Shown here in pieces: positions 1 through 5,373 of a stretch of 5,373 bases of DNA. Source of the DNA: Gammaproteobacteria bacterium (lineage in GTDB: Bacteria > Pseudomonadota > Gammaproteobacteria > Chromatiales > Chromatiaceae); the NCBI GenBank assembly GCA_013041975.1, contig JABDQZ010000345.1:1-5373 (forward strand), in the 5' to 3' direction. The notes under the pieces were generated by a model. That model did no database searches. It saw only the letters and a list, made by a program, of their open reading frames with translations, and was not told where the DNA came from. Position numbers and translations under genes: made by a program. Every line of letters starts with the position of its first letter. The first letter of the stretch is position 1.

Positions 1-354
1 GTGTTGAGCGAAGCACCTGAAACTCTTGCGGCGCGTCGTGATGACTGGAAAAAAGTGCTGAAAGTCTGGTACAAGGCTGTTGCCTATCTGAAGGACCCGA
101 AAACACATGACGATGCGGTAAAAATCATGGCATCACGTGTGGGTCTGGAGCCTGCAGAGTACGAATCCTTTATCAATGGAACCAACATCCTGACCCTGGA
201 TGAAGCAAAGAAATTCATGCCTAAAGCTGAAGGTTTTAAATCGCTGTACGGTTCATCAAAAATCGCTGATGACTTCAATGTAGCCAACAAGGTTTATGAA
301 GCACCTGAAGATATTGATGCCTATATCGATATGTCGTTGATGAGCGAACTTTAA
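1..354 (+). CDS. ABC transporter substrate-binding protein, NMT1/TauA/SsuA type (C-terminal part)
   Basis: This is the last 117 codons of a periplasmic solute-binding protein; its N-terminus, signal peptide and most of its ligand pocket lie upstream. The reading frame is open from the first base, so the GTG at position 1 is an internal Val codon and not a start. The fragment reads as the helical C-terminal part of NitT/TauT-family binding proteins: a segment around residues 15-31 (DDWKKVLKVWYKAVAYL), then repeated charged helices and a closing helix, ending in TAA at 352-354. The assignment is supported by the permease and ATPase that follow directly, completing a standard three-part importer. 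Members of this family bind nitrate, taurine, alkanesulfonates, pyrimidine precursors and other small molecules, so the ligand cannot be named from this piece. The following gene starts 24 bases later. Confidence is good for the family and low for the substrate. Confidence 0.8.
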   Translation: MLSEAPETLAARRDDWKKVLKVWYKAVAYLKDPKTHDDAVKIMASRVGLEPAEYESFINGTNILTLDEAKKFMPKAEGFKSLYGSSKIADDFNVANKVYEAPEDIDAYIDMSLMSEL

Positions 355-378
355 AGCTAGCCCGGAGCAGAAAGGCAC

Positions 379-1353
379 ATGAGTAAAAAACCTGCAATGC
401 AGTGGTTTGCGCCTCATAAGGAATTAAGGCCCAGGTCAAAACTCGTTATGACGGTTGTCAGTTTCCTGCTGCCTATTCTGCTCTGGTGTCTGTTCAGTTA
501 CGTGCCATGGTTATGGCACCCTAAAGTGGAAATCAATGAGCCGGGCTCAGTCAGTTATTTCAAATCCGGCATGTTGGTTGACCGCGAGTTATTCGACAAG
601 GAAACGTTAAAGGCAGAACAGGCCAGCAAGGCCGTGCCACAGGGCAAGCCTGCCAATCCGATTTACCTGCCTGCGCCGCATGAAGTGGGAGAGGCTTTTT
701 ATACTGCCTTTACCACACCGCCAAAACGACGTACCGAGAAGTGGCTGCACGAGAGCCTCTGGAACAGTGTGCAGGTGATCTTCTGGGGCTTTTTTCTGTC
801 TTCATTGATTGGTGTGCCGCTGGGTATTCTTGCTGGTACCTATGACTTTTTTTCGCGTTTGTTTGAACCTTTCATAGAATTTTTCCGCTACCTGCCCGCA
901 CCAGCTTTCGGGGCGCTGGCAGTGGCGATTCTGGGCATTCATCATGCCCCCAAAATAGCCATTATTTTTATTGGTACCTTTTTCCAGCAGGTACTGGTTA
1001 TAGCCAACACAACACGTAAATTGGACCCGTCATTGCTTGAAGCAGCCCAGACGCTGGGTGCGAAAAACAAGGCTTTACTCTTCAGGGTGGTTGTACCCGG
1101 CGTGTTACCGAATTTATACCGTGATATGCGTATACTGCTGGGCTGGGCCTGGACCTATCTGATCGTTGCCGAGCTTATTGGTACCAGTTCCGGTATTACC
1201 TGGTTTATTACCCAGCAGGCACGCTACAAGAATTTTGATAATGTTTTTGCCGCCATCATGATCATTGGCATTATCGGTTTGACTACTGATCTGCTACTGG
1301 CGTGGCTGGGAAAACGGATTTTTCCATGGCAAAGACACGGCGTCAGGGCCTGA
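379..1353 (+). CDS. ABC transporter permease, TauC/SsuC-like, with enlarged N-terminal loop
   Basis: Inner-membrane channel subunit of the importer, 324 residues. A hydrophobic segment at about 22-40 is followed by a polar stretch (about 45-95), an LPAP motif at 97-100 and then the transport domain with membrane segments near 130-152, 172-188, 191-211, 255-268 and 288-312. The cytoplasmic EAA loop that docks on the ATPase is clear: Glu221-Ala-Ala, Gly227 and a Leu-Pro at 243-244. SsuC/TauC proteins are usually about 260-275 residues and have the LPSP-like motif soon after the first helix. Here roughly 50 extra residues, probably periplasmic, sit between them. The ATG at 379 has GGAG at 364-367 (11 bases away) and AAGG at 372-375 (3 bases away), neither ideally spaced. 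The substrate is unknown; nitrate or taurine labels would be carried over from the family only. Confidence 0.9.
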   Translation: MSKKPAMQWFAPHKELRPRSKLVMTVVSFLLPILLWCLFSYVPWLWHPKVEINEPGSVSYFKSGMLVDRELFDKETLKAEQASKAVPQGKPANPIYLPAPHEVGEAFYTAFTTPPKRRTEKWLHESLWNSVQVIFWGFFLSSLIGVPLGILAGTYDFFSRLFEPFIEFFRYLPAPAFGALAVAILGIHHAPKIAIIFIGTFFQQVLVIANTTRKLDPSLLEAAQTLGAKNKALLFRVVVPGVLPNLYRDMRILLGWAWTYLIVAELIGTSSGITWFITQQARYKNFDNVFAAIMIIGIIGLTTDLLLAWLGKRIFPWQRHGVRA

Positions 1354-1365
1354 TTGAGTGTTGAT

Positions 1366-1370
1366 GAGGA
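1366..1370 (+). promoter_or_regulatory. Ribosome binding site deciding the ATPase start
   Basis: GAGGA lies four bases before the in-frame ATG at 1375. The alternative TTG at 1354, directly after the permease stop codon, has only a weaker AGGG at 1345-1348. The better Shine-Dalgarno match and the ATG codon favour 1375, although a spacing of four is slightly short and the TTG start cannot be excluded. Confidence 0.5.
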
Positions 1371-1374
1371 CAAG

Positions 1375-2292
1375 ATGAAACATTTACTGGATCTACCAAG
1401 TTACCTGGAACAGGACGATGAGGTTCGTGATCGCTTTGATCGCTTAAAACAAAGACCCGTTGCACTTTCGGTCGAGCATCTTGGCAAGGAATTTGAGACA
1501 CCCCAAGGCTCTGTGACTGCGTTGCAGGATATCAATTTCAAAGTGCACAAACGTGAATTCGTCTGTGTTATTGGCCCTTCAGGGTGTGGCAAGTCAACAT
1601 TGATTCGCATTCTTGCCGGTCTGGAAACACAAACGACAGGCGAAGTGTTGCTTGATGGTAAATCAGTATATGGCCCGGGACCGGATCGAGGTATGGTGTT
1701 CCAGGGGTATACCCTGTTTCCATGGTTAACCGTACACAAGAATGTCATGTTCGGCCTGGAACAGGCTGGCCGGGGAAAGGACACAGCAGCAGAGGAAGCC
1801 AGCCAGTGGATCGATCTGGTAGGTCTGGCGAAATTTGAAAAAAGTTATCCCCACCAATTATCCGGTGGTATGAAACAGCGTGTAGCCATTGCCCGGGCGC
1901 TGGCCAATCAGCCTCGGATCCTTTTAATGGATGAGCCTTTCGGTGCACTGGATGCACAGACACGCGCCAAGATGCAGTCCTACCTGATGGAAATCTGGCA
2001 GAACATTGATATCACGGTACTGTTTATCACCCATGATCTGGACGAGGCTATCTACCTTGCCGACCGTATACTGGTTTTGAAAGCACACCCTGGTGAAGTG
2101 CAGGAAATTATCGAAGTGCCGGTACCTCAGCCGCGCTCGCCTGAGCAGTTGTTGTCTCCGGAATTTCTGGCGACCAAGAAACGACTTGAAGATCTGATCC
2201 ATCCCGAGCAGGAAGAGGAAGGCACAAATTCAGATCACCTCAACATGGTACGCATGGTGCCGGTTGACCACGAGGTAGAGAGCGTTTTCTGA
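1375..2292 (+). CDS. ABC transporter ATP-binding protein, TauB/SsuB-like
   Basis: Cytoplasmic ATPase that powers the importer, 305 residues from the ATG at 1375 (312 from the TTG at 1354). All nucleotide-binding motifs are intact: Walker A GPSGCGKST at 67-75, Q-loop Gln110 within MVFQGYTLFPW, signature LSGGMKQ at 162-168, Walker B LLMDE at 183-187, D-loop GALD at 190-193 and switch His220 in ITHD. The FPWLTV segment after the Q-loop is typical of the nitrate/sulfonate/taurine group. The protein is longer than the usual roughly 255 residues. It has a charged leader of about 28 residues before the first strand (VALSVEHL) and a C-terminal extension beyond about residue 255, including an acidic run (EQEEEG). 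The stop overlaps the next start by one base, so its translation is probably coupled to the amidohydrolase. It should be active with the preceding permease. Confidence 0.93.
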   Translation: MKHLLDLPSYLEQDDEVRDRFDRLKQRPVALSVEHLGKEFETPQGSVTALQDINFKVHKREFVCVIGPSGCGKSTLIRILAGLETQTTGEVLLDGKSVYGPGPDRGMVFQGYTLFPWLTVHKNVMFGLEQAGRGKDTAAEEASQWIDLVGLAKFEKSYPHQLSGGMKQRVAIARALANQPRILLMDEPFGALDAQTRAKMQSYLMEIWQNIDITVLFITHDLDEAIYLADRILVLKAHPGEVQEIIEVPVPQPRSPEQLLSPEFLATKKRLEDLIHPEQEEEGTNSDHLNMVRMVPVDHEVESVF

Positions 2293-3077
2293 TGATGAAC
2301 GACTGGCACAGGTTGACCTGGGAAGAGGTTGGTGTCTTGCCTGAAAAGGGCATGGATACCGCCTTGCTGCCAGTGGGTGCGACCGAACAACACGGCCCTC
2401 ACATGGGCTGCGGCATGGATGCCGAGATTGCTACAAAGTTATGTCATTCAGTTGCAGAGCAGACAGATGTCGCCCTGTTGCCGACATTGCCTTTTGGCTG
2501 CTCTATCGGTCATTCCCGGCGCTGGCCCGGCACGCTTGCATTACAGCCCAAAACACTGATTGATGTTGTAAAGGAGATTGGTGACTGGGTCTATGCTTCA
2601 GGTTTCAGACGACTGATTATCGTCAATTCGCATGTCACCAATTTTGCGCCATTACGCTGTGCCCTTGAAATGCTCAGGGCAGAACACGATGGTTTCATGG
2701 TGGCAGTCATCAATTCAGCCTCGATCAGTGACAGGGTCAGGGAACAGCATTTTCATGATGCCGAAGACTGGCATGCCAATGATGCAGAGACTTCACTGAT
2801 GATGGCCCTGAGCCCGGAAATGGTGCGCGCGGATCGAATCAAGGACAGCGATGATCCAGACCGCACAGAAGACTGCGTGTTTTCACATCCAGTCAATCGT
2901 ACCAGCATGAATGGTGTCACCGGTACACCAAGCCTGGCCAGTAAAGAAAAAGGTGAGCAACTGTTTGCGTGGATGGTTGAAGACCTCAGCAACAGCGTAA
3001 CCAAAGCCATGAAAGAGCAGCCGCCATTGCCTTACGGTTACTCTGAACGTATTAACAGTATTCAGGTTGAGAAGTAA
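2292..3077 (+). CDS. Creatininase-family metal-dependent amidohydrolase
   Basis: Probable cytoplasmic, two-metal amidohydrolase of the creatininase/MftE fold, 261 residues, a normal family length. The N-terminal metal motif is clear: VGATEQHGPHM with Glu32 and His34, then Asp43. His114 in NSHVTN (112-117) corresponds to the family's NGHGGN motif, and Glu166 in HANDAETS (161-168) to the HAGExETS motif. The WPGT at 78-81 matches the usual FPGT. The likely metal ligands are therefore present, but three neighbouring motifs differ from the common form. Family members hydrolyse creatinine, formamide-type pyrimidine intermediates or peptides, so creatininase should be read as a family name. The ATG at 2292 overlaps the ATPase stop by one base; a second ATG follows at 2295. 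Upstream GAGG at 2272-2275 is too distant to be a good ribosome site, so translation probably relies on coupling. The stop overlaps the glutamine synthetase start by one base, suggesting linked function. Confidence 0.88.
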   Translation: MMNDWHRLTWEEVGVLPEKGMDTALLPVGATEQHGPHMGCGMDAEIATKLCHSVAEQTDVALLPTLPFGCSIGHSRRWPGTLALQPKTLIDVVKEIGDWVYASGFRRLIIVNSHVTNFAPLRCALEMLRAEHDGFMVAVINSASISDRVREQHFHDAEDWHANDAETSLMMALSPEMVRADRIKDSDDPDRTEDCVFSHPVNRTSMNGVTGTPSLASKEKGEQLFAWMVEDLSNSVTKAMKEQPPLPYGYSERINSIQVEK

Positions 3078-4438
3078 TGAAAGCAACACAGGAAATCAAG
3101 GAAATTCAGGACAAGTTACGAGCACAGGGTGTCAAGTACTGTATGGGCGCTTATGTCGATATTCATGGAGTGCCCAAGGGTAAGGTCGTTCCACTTGAGC
3201 ATCTGGAACACATGGCGCATGGCTCTGAACTGTATACAGGCTATGCGCTGGACGGTCTGGGACAGGCGCCCAATGATGACGAAATTGCCTCGGTGCCTGA
3301 CCTTGATCATATCATCCAGTTGCCCTGGCAGCCTGAAGTTGCATGGATGCCGGCAGACAATACTTTCAAGGGTGAGCCGTATGCCCTCAATACCCGGGTT
3401 GCACTGAAAAACATGCAGGCAAAGGCGGCCGAGATGGGGTTTGGTTTCAACCTGGGAATTGAGGCAGAAGTTTTTGTACTCAAACAAGGCGAGAATGGCT
3501 CACTGGTAGTCCCCAACCCGGACGATAAACTGACCAAGCCCTGTTACGATGCGCGTGGTTTTCTTGACCAGTTTGAATGGCTGGATAAAATGGCGACCAC
3601 CATCAATGCACTGGGCTGGGATCTTTACTCTTTCGATCATGAAGATGCCAATGGTCAGTATGAATTTGATTTCATGTATGCAGATGGCTTGACCAGTTGT
3701 GACCGTTTTGTTTTTTTGCGTCTGATGGCCAAAGAGTATGCCAAACAGGAAGGGCTGGTAGCGACTTTTATGCCCAAGCCTTTTGCCGATAAAACCGGCA
3801 ACGGTGCACATTTTAATATGTCGCTATATGACCTGGAAACCGGTGAAAACCTGTTTGCCTGTGATCCCGCTGATGATCCCAGGGGACTCGGGCTGACTGA
3901 ACTTGGTTATCAGTTTATAGGTGGCATCATCAAACATGGCAAAGCACTTTGTGCCGCCTTTGCGCCAACGGTAAACAGTTACAAACGCCTGGTGCGCCAG
4001 GGAGACATGCCGTATTTTACCTGGGCACCTGTGTTCAACTCTTTTGGCTCGAATAACAGGACAAATTCGATCCGCGTTCCAATGAATGGTGGGCGCTGTG
4101 AGTCGCGCAATGCAGACGGTGCCGTTAATCCATACCTGGCGGCGACCCTGGCATTGGCGGCCGGCCTTGAAGGCATCAGGGAAGGGATTGATCCTGGGAT
4201 CCCTCAAGATGACAATCTTTACGAACTCAGTGAGCAGCAGAGACAGGAAAGAGGTATTGAGTTTTTGCCTAAAAATCTGCTTGAAGCCGTGGATGCTTTC
4301 GAGTCCGATCCTTTTGTTATCGAGGCAATCGGACAGGAATTAAGAGATGAATTCATTCGCTACAAGCGGCAGGAGTGGAACGCCTATCACCAGACAATTT
4401 CAGAATGGGAAATCGAGCGTTACAGCCACTTGTTCTAG
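3077..4438 (+). CDS. Glutamine synthetase, type III (GlnT/GmaS-like)
   Basis: ATP-dependent glutamate:amine ligase, 453 residues, full length. The small beta-grasp N-terminal domain (about 17-100) includes a DG pair at 59-60 in the region of the FDGSS loop of classical enzymes. The catalytic barrel shows metal ligands Glu129 and Glu131 (GIEAE), Glu189 and Glu196 (HEDANGQYEF), His245 in GNGAHFN and Glu342 in CESRN, plus substrate-binding Arg304, Arg328, Arg333 and Arg344. The ending EWNAYHQTISEWEIERY is typical of the GlnT and gamma-glutamylmethylamide synthetase group and unlike GlnA. Tyr382 in DDNLYELSE sits where GlnA enzymes carry the adenylylation tyrosine; whether it is modified is unknown. 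The product could be glutamine or a gamma-glutamyl amide of another amine. The ATG at 3077 overlaps the preceding TAA, with only weak AGG ten bases upstream. Confidence is high for family, moderate for ammonia as substrate. Confidence 0.92.
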   Translation: MKATQEIKEIQDKLRAQGVKYCMGAYVDIHGVPKGKVVPLEHLEHMAHGSELYTGYALDGLGQAPNDDEIASVPDLDHIIQLPWQPEVAWMPADNTFKGEPYALNTRVALKNMQAKAAEMGFGFNLGIEAEVFVLKQGENGSLVVPNPDDKLTKPCYDARGFLDQFEWLDKMATTINALGWDLYSFDHEDANGQYEFDFMYADGLTSCDRFVFLRLMAKEYAKQEGLVATFMPKPFADKTGNGAHFNMSLYDLETGENLFACDPADDPRGLGLTELGYQFIGGIIKHGKALCAAFAPTVNSYKRLVRQGDMPYFTWAPVFNSFGSNNRTNSIRVPMNGGRCESRNADGAVNPYLAATLALAAGLEGIREGIDPGIPQDDNLYELSEQQRQERGIEFLPKNLLEAVDAFESDPFVIEAIGQELRDEFIRYKRQEWNAYHQTISEWEIERYSHLF

Positions 4439-4440
4439 GA
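4437..4440 (+). promoter_or_regulatory. Ribosome binding site for the NikR-like gene
   Basis: AGGA (continuing into a purine-rich AGAAGA) lies six bases before the ATG at 4447 and overlaps the TAG stop of the glutamine synthetase gene. This supports 4447 as the regulator's start over an in-frame ATG at 4375, which would lie inside the conserved C-terminus of the synthetase. Confidence 0.6.
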
Positions 4441-4446
4441 AGAAGA

Positions 4447-4953
4447 ATGGATATTGCAGGAACAGTGCAAGGCAGTGGCGTCAACAGGATCAGTGTTTCT
4501 TTACCTGAAGGACTGCTGCAGCAACTGGACAAAATGGTGAAGGAAAAGGGTTTTGGAAGTCGCTCCCAGGCTATTGCGGACATGATTCACTACCAGCTTA
4601 CTGAACATCATCAGGAACTGGGTGAGAGTATCATGGCTGGAACCATCAACCTGGTGTATGACCACTCCATACCGGGAGTGCAGAAACAATTATCCGATCT
4701 GCAGCATGAATATGTTGACGAGGTCATCAGTGCGTTGAATGTTAATCTCGAGCATAAACAGACCCTGTCGGTTATCCTGGTGCAGGGTCCGGCCAGTAAA
4801 CTGAAAATGATTGTAAACCGTATGAATGCCTGTCGCGGTGTCATATCGGGCAGACTGTTGATGTCTGCAGCGATACTCCCGCAGCTTCATCCATTGCCGG
4901 GTGCAGGTAAGCAAACTGATAGGCAACAACAACTGAACAAAGTGGAACTTTAA
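4447..4953 (+). CDS. NikR-like ribbon-helix-helix regulator lacking most nickel ligands
   Basis: Predicted transcription regulator of 168 residues with the NikR layout. A ribbon-helix-helix DNA-binding domain (about 13-52; strand NRISVSLPE, helices LLQQLDKM and SRSQAIADMI) is joined to an ACT-like ligand domain (about 63-140; GTINLVYDH to NRMNACRGVISG). E. coli NikR has 133 residues; the excess is a 12-residue leader and a polar tail from about 143. Aligned by eye with E. coli NikR, nickel ligand His76 corresponds to His87, but His87, His89 and Cys95 correspond to Asn98, Asn100 and Thr106. At the potassium-site positions, Glu30 becomes Gln41 while Asp34 is kept as Asp45. The fold and tetramer are probably kept while high-affinity nickel binding is probably lost. 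It starts 8 bases after the synthetase stop, and its position suggests it regulates this operon. No operator can be identified here. A nickel-regulator label would be a misannotation. Confidence 0.85.
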   Translation: MDIAGTVQGSGVNRISVSLPEGLLQQLDKMVKEKGFGSRSQAIADMIHYQLTEHHQELGESIMAGTINLVYDHSIPGVQKQLSDLQHEYVDEVISALNVNLEHKQTLSVILVQGPASKLKMIVNRMNACRGVISGRLLMSAAILPQLHPLPGAGKQTDRQQQLNKVEL

Positions 4954-4954
4954 T

Positions 4955-5373
4955 ATGCAAGAACAACATCCAGAACCTGGAACGATTTTGTATGAAGATA
5001 AACTGGCCGGTGCCTGTCACTGGTCCATGCAGATGCGTAAAGGCACGTGTTTGCGTCTGATCGATAATGATGGTGGTGCCAATATCGGTATGCTGTTTTA
5101 CAACCCCGTGAATCTTCTTGAGCGATACAACGCACCCGATACCCTGAAGTGCCAGCACACTTTCAAACTGACGAAAGGCAACTGCCTGTATTCCGATATG
5201 GGTCGAATCTTCTGTTCCATCGTTGAGGACTCAGTAGGCTGGCATGAAAGTGTCTGCGGTAACACTACGAAGAACATGGTGAAACAAAAGTGGGGTGAGC
5301 GTAGCTACCAGGAGCATCACAATAACTGGAACCAGAATGGCTACAACAGCTTCCTGGTAGAGCTGGCCAAGTA
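4955..5373 (+). CDS. DUF1989 urea carboxylase-associated (UAAP) protein, possible carboxyguanidine deiminase subunit (N-terminal part)
   Basis: First 139 codons of a protein that runs off the window; the last two bases (TA) begin the next codon, most likely Tyr, as family members are about 200-250 residues. Family hallmarks are plain: HWS at 22-24, LRLIDNDGGANIG at 33-45, ERYNAPDTLKCQHT at 56-69, LYSDMGR at 78-84 and GWHESVCGN at 95-103. The His and Cys residues of the last motifs (Cys66, His68, His97, Cys101) are candidate metal or catalytic residues. UAAP proteins occur as tandem pairs beside urea or guanidine carboxylase and allophanate hydrolase. Work on such pairs found a two-subunit carboxyguanidine deiminase (CgdA/CgdB) that acts in guanidine assimilation. 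Which subunit this is, and whether a partner follows, cannot be seen. The ATG lies one base after the regulator stop, with GTGGA at 4942-4946 eight bases upstream. Confidence 0.87.
   Translation, partial: MQEQHPEPGTILYEDKLAGACHWSMQMRKGTCLRLIDNDGGANIGMLFYNPVNLLERYNAPDTLKCQHTFKLTKGNCLYSDMGRIFCSIVEDSVGWHESVCGNTTKNMVKQKWGERSYQEHHNNWNQNGYNSFLVELAK

Noticed and set aside
1..3. GTG at the first base as a start codon
   Set aside because: The protein is clearly the C-terminal part of a binding protein; the codon is internal and the gene continues upstream.
355..378. Possible internal promoter or terminator between the binding protein and permease genes
   Set aside because: The gap is only 24 bases, with a GCTAGC palindrome but no -10/-35 pair and no stem followed by a U-tract.
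502..519. Perfect 7-base inverted repeat GTGCCAT/ATGGCAC with a GGTT loop
   Set aside because: It lies inside the permease coding region, encodes a plausible end of the first membrane helix and has no U-tract after it. One such hairpin in 5 kb is expected by chance.
1354..1374. TTG start for the ATPase directly after the permease stop
   Set aside because: It is possible, but the ATG at 1375 has a better codon and a better ribosome site; the seven extra residues add no conserved element.
4375..4446. N-terminal extension of the NikR-like gene from an ATG at 4375
   Set aside because: It would overlap the conserved C-terminus of the glutamine synthetase by 64 bases, while 4447 has a well-placed AGGA and fits the family start.
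4447..4953. Annotation as a nickel-responsive regulator controlling nickel uptake
   Set aside because: Three of four nickel-ligand positions are substituted and no nickel transport or nickel enzyme gene is present in the window.
1401..5158. Antisense open frames and alternate-frame open frames of 60-127 codons
   Set aside because: They overlap well-supported genes, show no recognisable family features and have the composition expected of shadow frames.

Overview
The window is one uninterrupted plus-strand gene run from a Gram-negative bacterium, most likely a proteobacterium and plausibly a gammaproteobacterium. That placement is inferred from a NikR-family regulator, a NitT/TauT-type ABC transporter and roughly balanced G+C. 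Both ends cut through genes. There are no RNA genes, mobile elements or CRISPR, and no gene-free stretch longer than about 25 bases, so promoter and terminator should lie outside the window.

Layout: (1) 1-354, the C-terminal end of a periplasmic substrate-binding protein. (2) 379-1353, a TauC/SsuC-type permease. (3) 1375-2292, its ATPase. (4) 2292-3077, a creatininase-family metal-dependent amidohydrolase. (5) 3077-4438, a type III glutamine synthetase (GlnT/GmaS-like). (6) 4447-4953, a NikR-like ribbon-helix-helix regulator. (7) 4955 to the window end, the N-terminal part of a DUF1989 protein of the urea carboxylase-associated (UAAP) family. Several UAAP proteins have been reassigned as carboxyguanidine deiminase subunits. 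Genes 3/4 and 4/5 overlap by one base, and the other gaps are 1 to 24 bases, as in a single transcript.

Working interpretation (inference): this is an operon for taking up and assimilating a small nitrogen-rich compound. The transporter imports it, the creatininase-like enzyme opens a C-N bond, the UAAP protein belongs to a guanidine/urea carboxylation route, and the glutamine synthetase captures the ammonia or makes a gamma-glutamyl amide. Guanidine or a substituted guanidine is the best guess, but no substrate can be read from this window.

The most striking detail is the regulator. By alignment with E. coli NikR from memory, it keeps one of the four high-affinity nickel ligands (His87) and has Asn98, Asn100 and Thr106 in place of the other His, His and Cys. 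It has the NikR architecture but should not be labelled a nickel sensor, and it may respond to a nitrogen metabolite of this pathway.
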